Positions 30,633-40,088 of a stretch of 64,000 nt of DNA are shown here, piece by piece. This stretch comes from Scheffersomyces stipitis CBS 6054. Its lineage: Eukaryota > Ascomycota > Pichiomycetes > Serinales > Debaryomycetaceae. The position numbers and the translations under genes are program-made. Below the pieces are notes generated by a model, which was not told where the DNA came from, ran no database searches, and worked only from the letters and a program-made list of their open reading frames with translations. The stretch covers positions 1-64,000 of the forward strand of contig NC_009045.1 of the NCBI RefSeq assembly GCF_000209165.1, in the 5' to 3' direction. Each line of letters begins with the position of its first letter. The first letter of the stretch is position 1.

Positions 30633-31790
30633 TTACTTCTTTACTCTATATTCTTCCTTAGGAGAAAACAAGATCTTTATATGCTTTTCCTTGTGGTGAA
30701 TCAATTCTAAAAAGCCCTTCTCTACTCCATCCTCAAGATGAATCTTGGAAGTGATCAATAACTTGACTTCGTCAACTGGAATAGTGCCTTCGTGAAGAGC
30801 ATTGACGACATCTATAAAATCGTCCTTGACAAAGCAAATTGATCCGGTGATGATCTTTTCGGCCCAGGTGGCTTCCATAGGAAAGTATGGAACGGATTTG
30901 TGAGCCCACACGGCAACATTAGTAGCCGTTCCTCTAATATTCAATGCCCTGAGACTGGTTTGGAAAGTAGCTGGCACACCGGAACAATCATATGAATGAT
31001 TGAAGCCATAGCCGTTGGGTGACAACTTCCTCAACTCCTCTACACATTCATCAACAGATTTGCCGGTAGGATCAAAGACTGTGACGCCCAACTTTTCTGC
31101 CAATTGTCGTCTGGCCAAAGCAGGCTCAGAAACGACTATCTTGCCAGCTTTGTTTCCCTTCAATGCAAAAATGGTAGTCAACCCAATGGGGCCACCTCCC
31201 AAGATCAAAGCACTTTGACCTTCTTGGAAGTGAGACACGCGAACCGCGTGCCAACTGACAGCAATTGGCTGGATTACAGCAGCCACATCCATCGGAATGA
31301 TATCTTCTTGAAACTTGATGGCTTTGCTAGCAGCTGTAACCAAATATTCAGAACACCCTCCGTTGGTAAAACCTAAGCCAGTCAACCCAAGATATGCACA
31401 GGCATTATAGTGACCTTCGAGACAACTTCCACACTTGGGTTTGTTGAAGTTGGGCGATTCGGGGAACCGGTATCTGTCAAAACAGGTACCTGTGACTTCC
31501 ACCACCACTTTGTCTCCAATCTGAAGGTTGTCAACTTCAGATCCGACCTCGTAAACTTCACCACTGATCTCGTGACCCATGCATTGCGGATATGGCAAGT
31601 TGGAAACTTCGTTGTTGGTACCCTTCTTGGAGAAAAAAATCGGTCCATCGAGATACTCCTTCAAGTCAGAACCACAGATCCCACAGTAATGGACCTTGAT
31701 CTTGACATCGTCAGGCCTGACAATCTGCGGCTCAGGGAAGTCCAGGTGATAGCGGACATCTTCCCTGTCATGGTAAACTATGGCCTTCAT
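30633..31790 (-). CDS. BDH1: Zinc-dependent medium-chain dehydrogenase, BDH1-like (2,3-butanediol dehydrogenase)
   Basis: The 385-residue protein is a medium-chain alcohol dehydrogenase resembling S. cerevisiae Bdh1, which interconverts acetoin and (2R,3R)-butanediol with NAD(H). Catalytic zinc ligands appear as CGICGSD (C39) and GHE (H73). A structural zinc lobe is indicated by C103, C120, C123 and C131 (KCGSCLEGHYNAC). The Rossmann glycine motif GGGPIGL is near residue 200. Length equals the Bdh1/Bdh2 class. A zinc-cluster regulator is encoded 0.95 kb upstream on the same strand and might control it. Activity on other diols or sugar alcohols cannot be excluded. Confidence 0.85.
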   Translation of the reverse strand: MKAIVYHDREDVRYHLDFPEPQIVRPDDVKIKVHYCGICGSDLKEYLDGPIFFSKKGTNNEVSNLPYPQCMGHEISGEVYEVGSEVDNLQIGDKVVVEVTGTCFDRYRFPESPNFNKPKCGSCLEGHYNACAYLGLTGLGFTNGGCSEYLVTAASKAIKFQEDIIPMDVAAVIQPIAVSWHAVRVSHFQEGQSALILGGGPIGLTTIFALKGNKAGKIVVSEPALARRQLAEKLGVTVFDPTGKSVDECVEELRKLSPNGYGFNHSYDCSGVPATFQTSLRALNIRGTATNVAVWAHKSVPYFPMEATWAEKIITGSICFVKDDFIDVVNALHEGTIPVDEVKLLITSKIHLEDGVEKGFLELIHHKEKHIKILFSPKEEYRVKK

Positions 31791-32739
31791 TGTGTTTAAA
31801 TAGGTGAGTTAGATGGAAAGTAAAGATAGTTTGTAATTGTAGTTTATTCGTCTTATTTAGGAACCAAAATAGGATTTTATCTATGGATGGTAGGCTAGTA
31901 TCGGCGATTCGGTAGTCTAAATATATGAATCTTTGGAAAATTTCTTTGTACGTTTAGTGCTGTATGGTTTCTGAATCAAAATCAAGAAATGCCCCGAGAC
32001 TTGGAGAAGCTACTATCACCTATTTATCCACCTCTTCTCTCAAACGTGGAATTTTGTTCCCATGCCCGACAGCATCTCCCCCAGCCAAAATTCGTCACTA
32101 ATTTTCTGGTACCGCAGAGCCGCACAGTTCCAGGAATAATAATCCTGCACCACGGCAAATATGTGTGATACGGTGGTGGAGGTGGCATTGGAGGAGACAG
32201 CATCTTACAGCTCTGGCAATAAGAAGTCAATATCTCTCACAATAGAATAAGAGCCAGACCATGCCGTATAAATACTATCACTCGTTGTCGTATGTTATCT
32301 GAAACACTTCAACACACAACTTCCTTTAGCTTTAGCAGTGATATTTCAACATTGTCAATACCCCAAAAAAACTCCCTACCACGAGCCTAAACACAAAAAT
32401 GGTAGCGCCATTTGCGACTTCATCGACAGTCGTAAAATCTATTCTTCCGAGCACGACATTTTGTGCAGGGGGAGCAGCCAGTCACTATTTTGCAATTACT
32501 CTAAAGGCACAGCATCTGAATCATGAACGTTACGATAAGTCGTACCATATGCACCTGATTGATGGTGGGACCGAAACTTAACTTTCTGCTCCAACCAGCA
32601 ATTCTGAAAGCAATTTTTACAGTGGCTAGTGCATGGATTAGGGATTCGTCTATCTCGTATATCCATATAGTAGTACAGTAGTTTTGTAGTATGAATAGAA
32701 ATGAACCATGTATCCGATATTTTCCATTTACTAACTCCA
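31791..32739. promoter_or_regulatory. BDH1-like promoter and 3' flank of the zinc-cluster gene
   Basis: No gene is supported; overlapping frames at 32024-32230, 32338-32526 and 32496-32942 are shadows. A tandem CCG-N5-CCG pair lies at 32112-32122, about 320 bases before the BDH1-like ATG, a possible site for a zinc-cluster regulator. Confidence 0.5.
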
Positions 32740-34524
32740 CTAGCACATCGACAACTTCCATCCAAAATCATTGCAGATATCGATCCAGTCGATGCATGCT
32801 GTCCCTGTAGAGTTTCTTCTCCAACTTTCCTTGACAACGTCCCAGATACGCTTGACATTTCCAACATGGTAATGAGAGTAGACTTTCTCGAAGGTTGAAT
32901 CAAGATTGAGCCTGTCAAACTTGTTGCAGCATGATATTCCACATATCAAAAGCGACATATTGAGCGAGCTTATGAGGTTAGTATTAATAAGGTCACTAAT
33001 GAGCGAAAGTGCCGAAACAAGGTAGTTCTGAACTTCAGCAGACATTGGCTGTGTTTGCTTAATGTAGATAGCAATGTACATTTTCCCGGTGATACGATAT
33101 AGCTGGAATAGTTTCAGATGGGATTCTCGTTCTTCATCGGACGAAAGCTGATCCAATTGCGACTGGACAGGCTCGCAGCAATTGATCTTATTTGTTAGTT
33201 CATGGTATTTTTCGTCTATTTTCTTGTAGTGGTCCAATCTAAACAGATTTAGCGTAGAAAACACTTCAAGATTATCGGCCACATTCAATTTTTCATTGAG
33301 GTTCTTGCGTTCAGCTTTGAGCTCCACGTATACATTCATAATCTCTCCAAGAAGAAGATAGATGGGTTGAATACACCCCTGGTAAGGATCTACACCGTAC
33401 CCATCTGTTTCTAATAATTTGTTCACACGGAAGAGATCGTTGTAGTTGCTCATAGAGCATGTCGTACCTCGCAGAAGTGTTTCACTTGACATTATATCAT
33501 GGAACTGGAAGTTAGCAATCATGAACTTACAGTCGTTGGAATAGTTAAAATCCTTGATGAACTTGAGGAATCCACCATAATTGCGCATCAAGTCTTCACA
33601 TCTGCGGAATAGCTGATGCCAGTTTCTGGTGTCTCCCGCGCATACCTGGATTCCGATGGTAATCAAGTAGTATGCTAGGGCTATGAAGAAGTCAAATTTG
33701 TCTGTTGGGTTTTCGTTAACCACAATTCTGGCTTTTGTAATGTACTTATTGACCAAAGTCAAATCAGAATTTGGGTGAAAAAGTGCCCCCCAGGCAGCGA
33801 GAACGTTCAGAATAGCTTCGCTGGTGATGGACAAGGTGAAAAATGTCTTGAGAAAGTAATTCGATGACTGTGGGCTGATCGACAAAAGGTTGGCTACGTT
33901 CTCTTCAAAGTAGCTCAAGTAGAATATACCAGTGTCGTCAAGAAACAAGTTGAACGGAGAAGATAAGGTGACAAGCATCGGCGGTGTCAGTCTCTGCTCC
34001 AGGATGTAGAAGTTGGAGAGTTCAAAGTCTGGTGTTTCCAAGTGGTTAGAAGTATTTACATATGGTACAGAAGAAGAAATTAAGGATGTCGAAGTTTCAC
34101 TCCCAAACGGCACTACCGACAGTATAGGAGACAGCATAGACCCTAATGTCGGTATTATGGCTAACTCGTTTCTACTCTCTGGTACCTGAAGAGTATTCAA
34201 GTTAAGTATGGTACATTCTGAACTATTCACAGACTTCTTTTTCAGTACTCTTCCTCTAGCTCCCTTATTACTCCCAGGAACTTCATACTTCTTGATTTCC
34301 CATTCGCACTCAAGCCCCCTCTTCTCGCAATAAGTACATGTTGGGTGTGTTTCGTCACATTTCTTCTTTCTCGCTCTACAAATCAAACAGCCGGTCTTTG
34401 ATCTCAGTCTTTTGACACTAGCAGAAAAAGCGGCGAGAGGCTCTGACCGGCCTGTCTGTGTTTTCCATTGCGCTAGCGACGACTTATCGATACTGCTGAG
34501 AGTAGTATCGAGGGTGGAGAACAT
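32740..34524 (-). CDS. Zn2Cys6 transcription factor
   Basis: A 594-residue regulator with a zinc cluster C-x2-C-x6-C-x6-C-x2-C-x6-C at C46, C49, C56, C63, C66 and C73 (TGCLICRARKKKCDETHPTC), followed by a basic linker (GSNKGARGRVLKKK). The remaining ~500 residues are mostly helical and fit the fungal transcription factor domain of the Fungal_trans_2 (Ume6/Lys14-like) kind. It is unlike the two Mal/Suc1-type regulators in this window. Target genes are unknown. Its position between the BDH1-like gene and another regulator suggests, but does not show, a local metabolic role. Confidence 0.85.
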   Translation of the reverse strand: MFSTLDTTLSSIDKSSLAQWKTQTGRSEPLAAFSASVKRLRSKTGCLICRARKKKCDETHPTCTYCEKRGLECEWEIKKYEVPGSNKGARGRVLKKKSVNSSECTILNLNTLQVPESRNELAIIPTLGSMLSPILSVVPFGSETSTSLISSSVPYVNTSNHLETPDFELSNFYILEQRLTPPMLVTLSSPFNLFLDDTGIFYLSYFEENVANLLSISPQSSNYFLKTFFTLSITSEAILNVLAAWGALFHPNSDLTLVNKYITKARIVVNENPTDKFDFFIALAYYLITIGIQVCAGDTRNWHQLFRRCEDLMRNYGGFLKFIKDFNYSNDCKFMIANFQFHDIMSSETLLRGTTCSMSNYNDLFRVNKLLETDGYGVDPYQGCIQPIYLLLGEIMNVYVELKAERKNLNEKLNVADNLEVFSTLNLFRLDHYKKIDEKYHELTNKINCCEPVQSQLDQLSSDEERESHLKLFQLYRITGKMYIAIYIKQTQPMSAEVQNYLVSALSLISDLINTNLISSLNMSLLICGISCCNKFDRLNLDSTFEKVYSHYHVGNVKRIWDVVKESWRRNSTGTACIDWIDICNDFGWKLSMC

Positions 34525-35093
34525 CCTAAGGTTTCAAGAAAGTGAAAATCTGTAGTTGCAACTTGACACATTAGCTAATATCTGGAAACTATCATGATAT
34601 GGTAGCGCGCATAAACGAATTTACAGTGTAAAGAGAAAGGAAACAGCAGAGGCGGAGTGGAGGAGCCTCAATAATTGCGCGATGCGGGGGATTTCTACAT
34701 TAAACTTGACTTCTTACACAGAAATTATTCTTTGTTCTTGTAGTAGTCAGACGCCAAATAGTGGTAAATTTTCAATAATAATGAGAGCTCACTTTACATT
34801 GGCTATATACTGCTTGTACTATTTCTATATATCTTTATCTGTATTTCAATAAATTGTCTATAAATCTATTTATCTTTTTCTTTTCTATTTCTTGGTGTTC
34901 CCCCGCAGCGCAAAAAAGACGTTTTTTATCAATTGGCACTTTACTGAACTCATTTCCTTTCTTCTTCTCTGACCATTGTTCTAGTTTCGTAAAATTACTG
35001 CGCAAATATCAAACCCCTTTTCCTTTATTCTTATTCTTTGAGTGTGCCATTCTCATTTGAAATTTCTAAAACTCCACATTCCCACGGGCCCAT
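34525..35093. promoter_or_regulatory. Divergent promoter of two zinc-cluster regulators
   Basis: These 569 bases separate the divergent start codons of two unrelated Zn2Cys6 genes. Pyrimidine-rich, T-rich DNA precedes the plus-strand gene. I see no convincing paired-triplet site and no additional gene. Confidence 0.55.
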
Positions 35094-36968
35094 ATGGCTG
35101 AATCGGGTTCTTCCAAAGAGCCCAGTCCTCTGTCTATACCGCCAGAGGTGGTAGCACCACGAAAAAATGTTCGCTCCAAATACTCCCGACCCTGCGATGC
35201 TTGTTCGCTCCGAAAAGTTAAGTGTGACTTAAAACAACCCAGTTGCACCAGGTGTTTGGAACATGGATTGCCATGTACCAACAATAGAGTGCGTAAAAAA
35301 TGTGGTCCTAAGCACATCCATAGCAAAACTCGCGAGTCTATTCTCGAGATGTCTGGATCCAGTGTCAGCAATTCATCATCTGGAACCACGCCAAGCTACG
35401 AGTCCGCAAGAAGCTACAGAGCTGATGATATAGCAGGAACATCTGGAGGTTCGGCTCTGGCTCTCCTAGCCCAACGGTACTATGTTCCGTTGATATCGCT
35501 CAAGCACTTACTTCCCTGTCTCCAGGTCTACCAGACATGGTTCTACGGTGTTTGGCCCGTAGTTTCTGTAGCTTACTTGATGTCCAAAGTCGTCCTGACT
35601 CCAGGAGCTGGTTTCCTGACAGATTTCAATGAAGATAACCTTTCAGCCTACTCGTTGAGCTGTGCTGTCTCAGCTGCCATAATCGTCCAGGTGACGTTTT
35701 TGTCGTCTTCGAGCGCAAAGATGATGAACCTCCCCGAGGACGTCAAACACCTGACCTACGCCAATGAGGCCATACGAGCTAGAGACGCCATAAACTACAG
35801 ATTGCATCCCAGTCCAGAGACGTTGTTGACATCATTCTTTCTTCATGCCTATTATATTAACATCAAGGGTGGTGCGCCAGCAGCCATAGTCTATTTGCGC
35901 GAAGCCATCTCCATAGCCCAGATATTGGGCCTCCATAACTCGAACACCTTTATAGGTAAGCTGTTGGCGGAAGTGCACCGTTTGCGTAAAATCTACTATT
36001 TGTTGTTGGTGACCGAACGTTTCATATGTATAGAAGACGACATACCCGTAATTTTAGAACCTAGCATTCCATTCCCATCATTAGAAGATGAGGAATACTC
36101 GTCATTGTTGACGGGATTTACGGAACTAGTAAAAGTTTTTGCCATTCCCGATAAAAAGTTCTTTGACAAGTTCATGACCTTGAAGATGAACGAGAATGAA
36201 TATGCCAGTTTCCCTTCTCAAACTTGGATAATCAATGTCCAGCAGCAATTGGAAAGTATTCGAGTTCTTCTGGAAACTCTAAGTATACAAAAGTTGAACA
36301 TCTTACTAAGCAAGTACTGGATGAAATCTCTCACATGGAATATCTCCAGAAAGAACAATCTACTTCTTTCCAAAGCATCCACAGACAACACAAATTCCAG
36401 TTTGTCCACAGACTATCCCTTTGTCATGGCCAAGGACTTTTTGAGCGAAAGCAAGGACTTGCCCTTATTTGCTTTCGAATCAAATGGACCTGGTGTATGT
36501 ATAAAGTTACTTGAACTTGGCAATAGTCTCGCTGATTCTATTTCTCTAACCAGGGACTATAGTGGATTTGAATATCTTTCATCAATCTTTGCCTTGGTTT
36601 CAAAATTGAAGAATGATATTACTTTGCCATTGCATTTATACCAGAAGATTGAGAATATGTTGATTTCCAGCAAGTTTGTTACAACTACATTAACGAACTA
36701 CCCAACCACACAAGATGAACAAAGTGAGCAGGTGGAATCTGAGCTTTTTACCCTGGAAGCAGCAGGAAAAATCGACACACATTCTCCGTTTACGCAGATG
36801 GCAATGGCATTCTGTATTACTCCTCAGGTGTCAAGTACTGTCAATGAGGAAATTGCTGCGGTACCTCTGCCGGATACAGACCTTCATTCTAGGCAAAGAA
36901 TGAATTTCGATGCAGATATAGTTCTACCTAGAGATCCCGAAAAGTATATTCAAAACAATTGGTTTTGA
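35094..36968 (+). CDS. SUC1-like: Zn2Cys6 transcription activator, Mal/Suc1 family, second paralogue
   Basis: The 624-residue protein is a clear paralogue of the activator at 1637-3340. The zinc cluster is at C34, C37, C44, C51, C54 and C61 (spacing 2-6-6-2-6; the subtelomeric copy has 5 where this has 6), followed by vrKKCGPKH. The middle domain shares LLPCLQVYQTW, HPSPETLLTSFFL, LRKIYYLLLVTERF, LLTGFTELV and FESNGPGV with its paralogue. It has a longer Ser-rich linker after the cluster and about 50 extra C-terminal residues. In C. albicans Suc1 is needed for maltose/sucrose use. No permease or glucosidase gene is adjacent here, so it would act in trans or have a different target set. Confidence 0.88.
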   Translation: MAESGSSKEPSPLSIPPEVVAPRKNVRSKYSRPCDACSLRKVKCDLKQPSCTRCLEHGLPCTNNRVRKKCGPKHIHSKTRESILEMSGSSVSNSSSGTTPSYESARSYRADDIAGTSGGSALALLAQRYYVPLISLKHLLPCLQVYQTWFYGVWPVVSVAYLMSKVVLTPGAGFLTDFNEDNLSAYSLSCAVSAAIIVQVTFLSSSSAKMMNLPEDVKHLTYANEAIRARDAINYRLHPSPETLLTSFFLHAYYINIKGGAPAAIVYLREAISIAQILGLHNSNTFIGKLLAEVHRLRKIYYLLLVTERFICIEDDIPVILEPSIPFPSLEDEEYSSLLTGFTELVKVFAIPDKKFFDKFMTLKMNENEYASFPSQTWIINVQQQLESIRVLLETLSIQKLNILLSKYWMKSLTWNISRKNNLLLSKASTDNTNSSLSTDYPFVMAKDFLSESKDLPLFAFESNGPGVCIKLLELGNSLADSISLTRDYSGFEYLSSIFALVSKLKNDITLPLHLYQKIENMLISSKFVTTTLTNYPTTQDEQSEQVESELFTLEAAGKIDTHSPFTQMAMAFCITPQVSSTVNEEIAAVPLPDTDLHSRQRMNFDADIVLPRDPEKYIQNNWF

Positions 36969-37105
36969 TAAGACTAATAGATTAATTCCCTATTTATTGT
37001 AAAATACTCCTGTTAAATTCCATGAGATATATACGTGTATACCATTCTATGAGATAAAAGAATATACAAAGTAGAATTGAATTGTTAGTGATGCGCTGAA
37101 AAGTA

Positions 37106-38716
37106 TTAGTCGTCTTCATCAAGGTCAGTTTCCAAATCACACATGGTCCTACAGTTAGGACAATAAAATTGTGGATAACTCTTGATTATAATCGGACGAA
37201 TGCATTTGTAGTGCCATGCATGTGAGCATGGACTTATGAATAATGCTTGACAAGGTTCTATCTTCATCAAACAAATTGCGCACTCTGCCAATTCATCCAT
37301 AGTCGTCGACGACCCAGTGATAGGGTTGGTTACCAATTTATCATCACTGTCGTCTGTATTATTAAGTTGCAAGTTCTTTAATTTCTTGTGGATCTCCAAA
37401 TTAAATTGATTCACTTTTCTTTGCCAGCTCTTGTTAAATTCACATCTCATCTTAACACATCGGTAGACTTCCTCAGTTCCACCACGGTAGTCCATACCGA
37501 GCTGGATAATGTCTCCATCTATTAATGGCATCAAGGTAGATTCTTGGGATGCAGGCGACAACCTGATGTGATTTAAAAAAGTTCCAGAAGAGGACTTGCA
37601 ATCCTTCAAGAACCATTGTCCATCCTCATTACATTGGAATAAAGCGTGGGTCCTTGAAACCACTTTACTTTTGAATACTATTGGTGCCGACGAACCCTGA
37701 GGAGCATGAGCTGCCGCCTTGTTTTTCTCCGTATAACGGCCAATAGAGATACTCGTATTGGGCTTGATTTTTCTAATGACAGGTGAGAAATACAAACCAG
37801 ATGCAGAGGACGAGTGGTCTATTAATGGAGTCAATCTAACTGAGTAGAAGCCATCCTTATCAATGCCGTTCTTATCTTCAATGACTTCGTCAGTTTCATT
37901 AGCGGATGTTTGTTCCCTAGCGCTAGAGTTTGCTGGGATAGATGCTTCTCCATTTGCTTGTTCAACGTCTTCTTCCCTGTGGATGTTGTGAGCACTTGTG
38001 ACTCGTTTTGGAGGAAGCTCTAAGGGACTGCCATTGAGAATGGCATTACGCAAGGACTCTTGGCCACTGGGCAATGATTCTCTAGGCCCATCGTGCACCT
38101 CATATTCTTCACTGTTGCTGGAGCTAGCACTGTTATGGGGATGTACATCCGAGGAATGCGCATCCCTACCGTGTTGATGCAGACGAATGGAACTGTTGCG
38201 ACGACGAGAGGTGTGGCTGGCAGATCTGGGTCTTTCCGTAGCCAACACTTCGTCTTCGGCGGCATACGAGCTCAAGTTTGCTATAGTAGGACTATTTGAC
38301 ATGAAACCATGGGGATTTTCTGTGGGGGAGGGAGGTTGGTGTGATGTTCGGATGGAGTTGGTGAACGAACTGAGGAAGTTAAGTCCGAACGACGATCTTC
38401 TGGTTGCCGTAGGAGGCTGAGGAAGTTGTGTAGGACTGTTATTGGCACTGGCTCCCGTGCTGGCCGAAGGAGGCAGATGAACCGACGAATTGTTCAAACT
38501 GGATGATGAATCATTACGGGTCATTGTACCATTGAGATGGCCATTGGAATGGGACAGTGTTAAGCCTGGAAGAGATGAGTTCTGTAAAACTGCTCCCGTG
38601 ACAGGTGACGAGGGCAAGCTCGAAGGAGGCGACGACAACGGCGGGGTAGTAGTGGTAGCCTTTGTTGACTTGGTGGCGATAGGCCTAGGTGGAGCGTTGA
38701 TGGAGTTCTCAGGCAT
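37106..38716 (-). CDS. DMA1: FHA-RING E3 ubiquitin ligase, Dma1/Dma2 type
   Basis: The 536-residue protein has a long Ser/Pro/Asn-rich disordered N terminus (to ~280), then an FHA domain (~290-410: ISIGRYTE, VVSRTHALF, SSGTFLNHIRLSP) and a C-terminal RING-H2 finger (C479, C482, C497, H499, H502, C505, C519, C522) with an acidic tail. This order is diagnostic of yeast Dma1/Dma2, relatives of CHFR, which recognise phospho-threonine partners and ubiquitinate them to control septin dynamics, spindle position and mitotic exit. The length matches Dma2 better than Dma1; only one gene is seen here. It converges on the Suc1-like gene, with 137 bases between the stops. Confidence 0.92.
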   Translation of the reverse strand: MPENSINAPPRPIATKSTKATTTTPPLSSPPSSLPSSPVTGAVLQNSSLPGLTLSHSNGHLNGTMTRNDSSSSLNNSSVHLPPSASTGASANNSPTQLPQPPTATRRSSFGLNFLSSFTNSIRTSHQPPSPTENPHGFMSNSPTIANLSSYAAEDEVLATERPRSASHTSRRRNSSIRLHQHGRDAHSSDVHPHNSASSSNSEEYEVHDGPRESLPSGQESLRNAILNGSPLELPPKRVTSAHNIHREEDVEQANGEASIPANSSAREQTSANETDEVIEDKNGIDKDGFYSVRLTPLIDHSSSASGLYFSPVIRKIKPNTSISIGRYTEKNKAAAHAPQGSSAPIVFKSKVVSRTHALFQCNEDGQWFLKDCKSSSGTFLNHIRLSPASQESTLMPLIDGDIIQLGMDYRGGTEEVYRCVKMRCEFNKSWQRKVNQFNLEIHKKLKNLQLNNTDDSDDKLVTNPITGSSTTMDELAECAICLMKIEPCQALFISPCSHAWHYKCIRPIIIKSYPQFYCPNCRTMCDLETDLDEDD

Positions 38717-40088
38717 TGTGCGGAGCGACTTGAAAAAGTAAAGTGTACGTGTATGTGAAAGTGGGGAATGCTAATGAAATGCCACGATGATGATATGTAT
38801 CTTCAAGTAGTGTGATAAATAGACGTTGCTTAGATATGGTGGTGTAGAAGTAGATGTTGATGCGAATTCCAATACTGTAGTTACAGATGATGACCACAAG
38901 GCGTAATGGTAATAAGTTGTGGTGAATGGCTCTGTTTCAAACTAGACGAAAAAGATAACCTCACTGAAAAAAACAACCAGACCAAGATAGACCAGTAACA
39001 CCGAAGATAACAGCACTAGATACGACACGACTAAAGAACGTACTAACAAAAGTGAGCTGTTCTATACGACGAGTCGATGATGGGTTCTCGAGCTTACAAA
39101 GAAAGAGGTGAAAAAGCTCGAAGATTAGAAATCTCAAACACCAACAGAAACTCAGTTACAGTTTAAGGGGTAAGCAATGACGAGATCTGGCACACTAACA
39201 AGCCAGGGAGGTGTTGGCAGAGTTATGATGGTGCGCGTTATGGATGGAAGTCGCCGGAAAGCAACGGATGCTAATGGGTGGGATAGAAAACGGTGGCAGA
39301 ATAGAAAAAAGATGAATAAACAAAACTCTCAATTACGGAAAACGGTGGTGAAAATGGCTGACAGAATCTAATCGCTTTTTTCCAAACATTAGCCACGACA
39401 AAAAGAGTAAGTGTACGACGATGAGAGGGCCAAAAAAGGAATGCGCGTGATATGGCACGTGATAATCTACAATTAAAAGGCGACGACAAAAATGGATTGG
39501 ATCTAGACACTGTTACCATTGCATTGTTGCAGATCGTTTCTATAGTACGCTCACTGTCTTCAGTCATCGTTTGCCACATCGCTGCCTTATCTTGCAAAAT
39601 TTTCATTCAATATCCATCGAGGCCAGCCTCCAAGCTGAAATTTCTTGATTGGATCAATGTTGACTATTGAGGCAAAACATCTGTGCCGCAATATTAAAGA
39701 TATTTTCCCTTATCTAACTACCTACGTCTACTTCTATGAAATTACGAGCGGTTTTCTCTGGGGTTTCGTGGTGTATACTCATTAAAGAGGTCCGATCCCT
39801 GCTAATGGCAGAAAATCTCTGCCCTACACAGATCACTAGGTCGTCGAACATAACTTTGTTACTTGATCTTGTCTTCTTTTCTCATTTCTTGCTACCTTCA
39901 TCTAATTAACTAGCGCAGTCTCTCTCCTCGACTACTTCCAAAACGGGAAATTACGAGGCAACTTCGGGGAACCAAGAACAACCTCAACACAATATGGTGT
40001 CAAACCTCCTATTTTTGAACATAGATTCAGGCACGGTCTGGGCTACTGGTGTATGTGTGCTGCCACCTGAATAACGAAACAAGTGTCT
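38717..40088. other. Long DMA-type gene promoter and 3' flank of the hydrolase
   Basis: 1.37 kb with no supported gene; frames at 39177-39371, 39271-39606 and 39452-39670 overlap each other and show no domain. The part next to the DMA-type ATG is purine-rich. A CACGTG E-box is at 39456-39461. Confidence 0.55.

Noticed and set aside
32496..32942. 148-codon minus-strand frame overlapping the end of the zinc-cluster gene
   Set aside because: Shadow frame; the true gene continues in its own frame to the stop at 32740.
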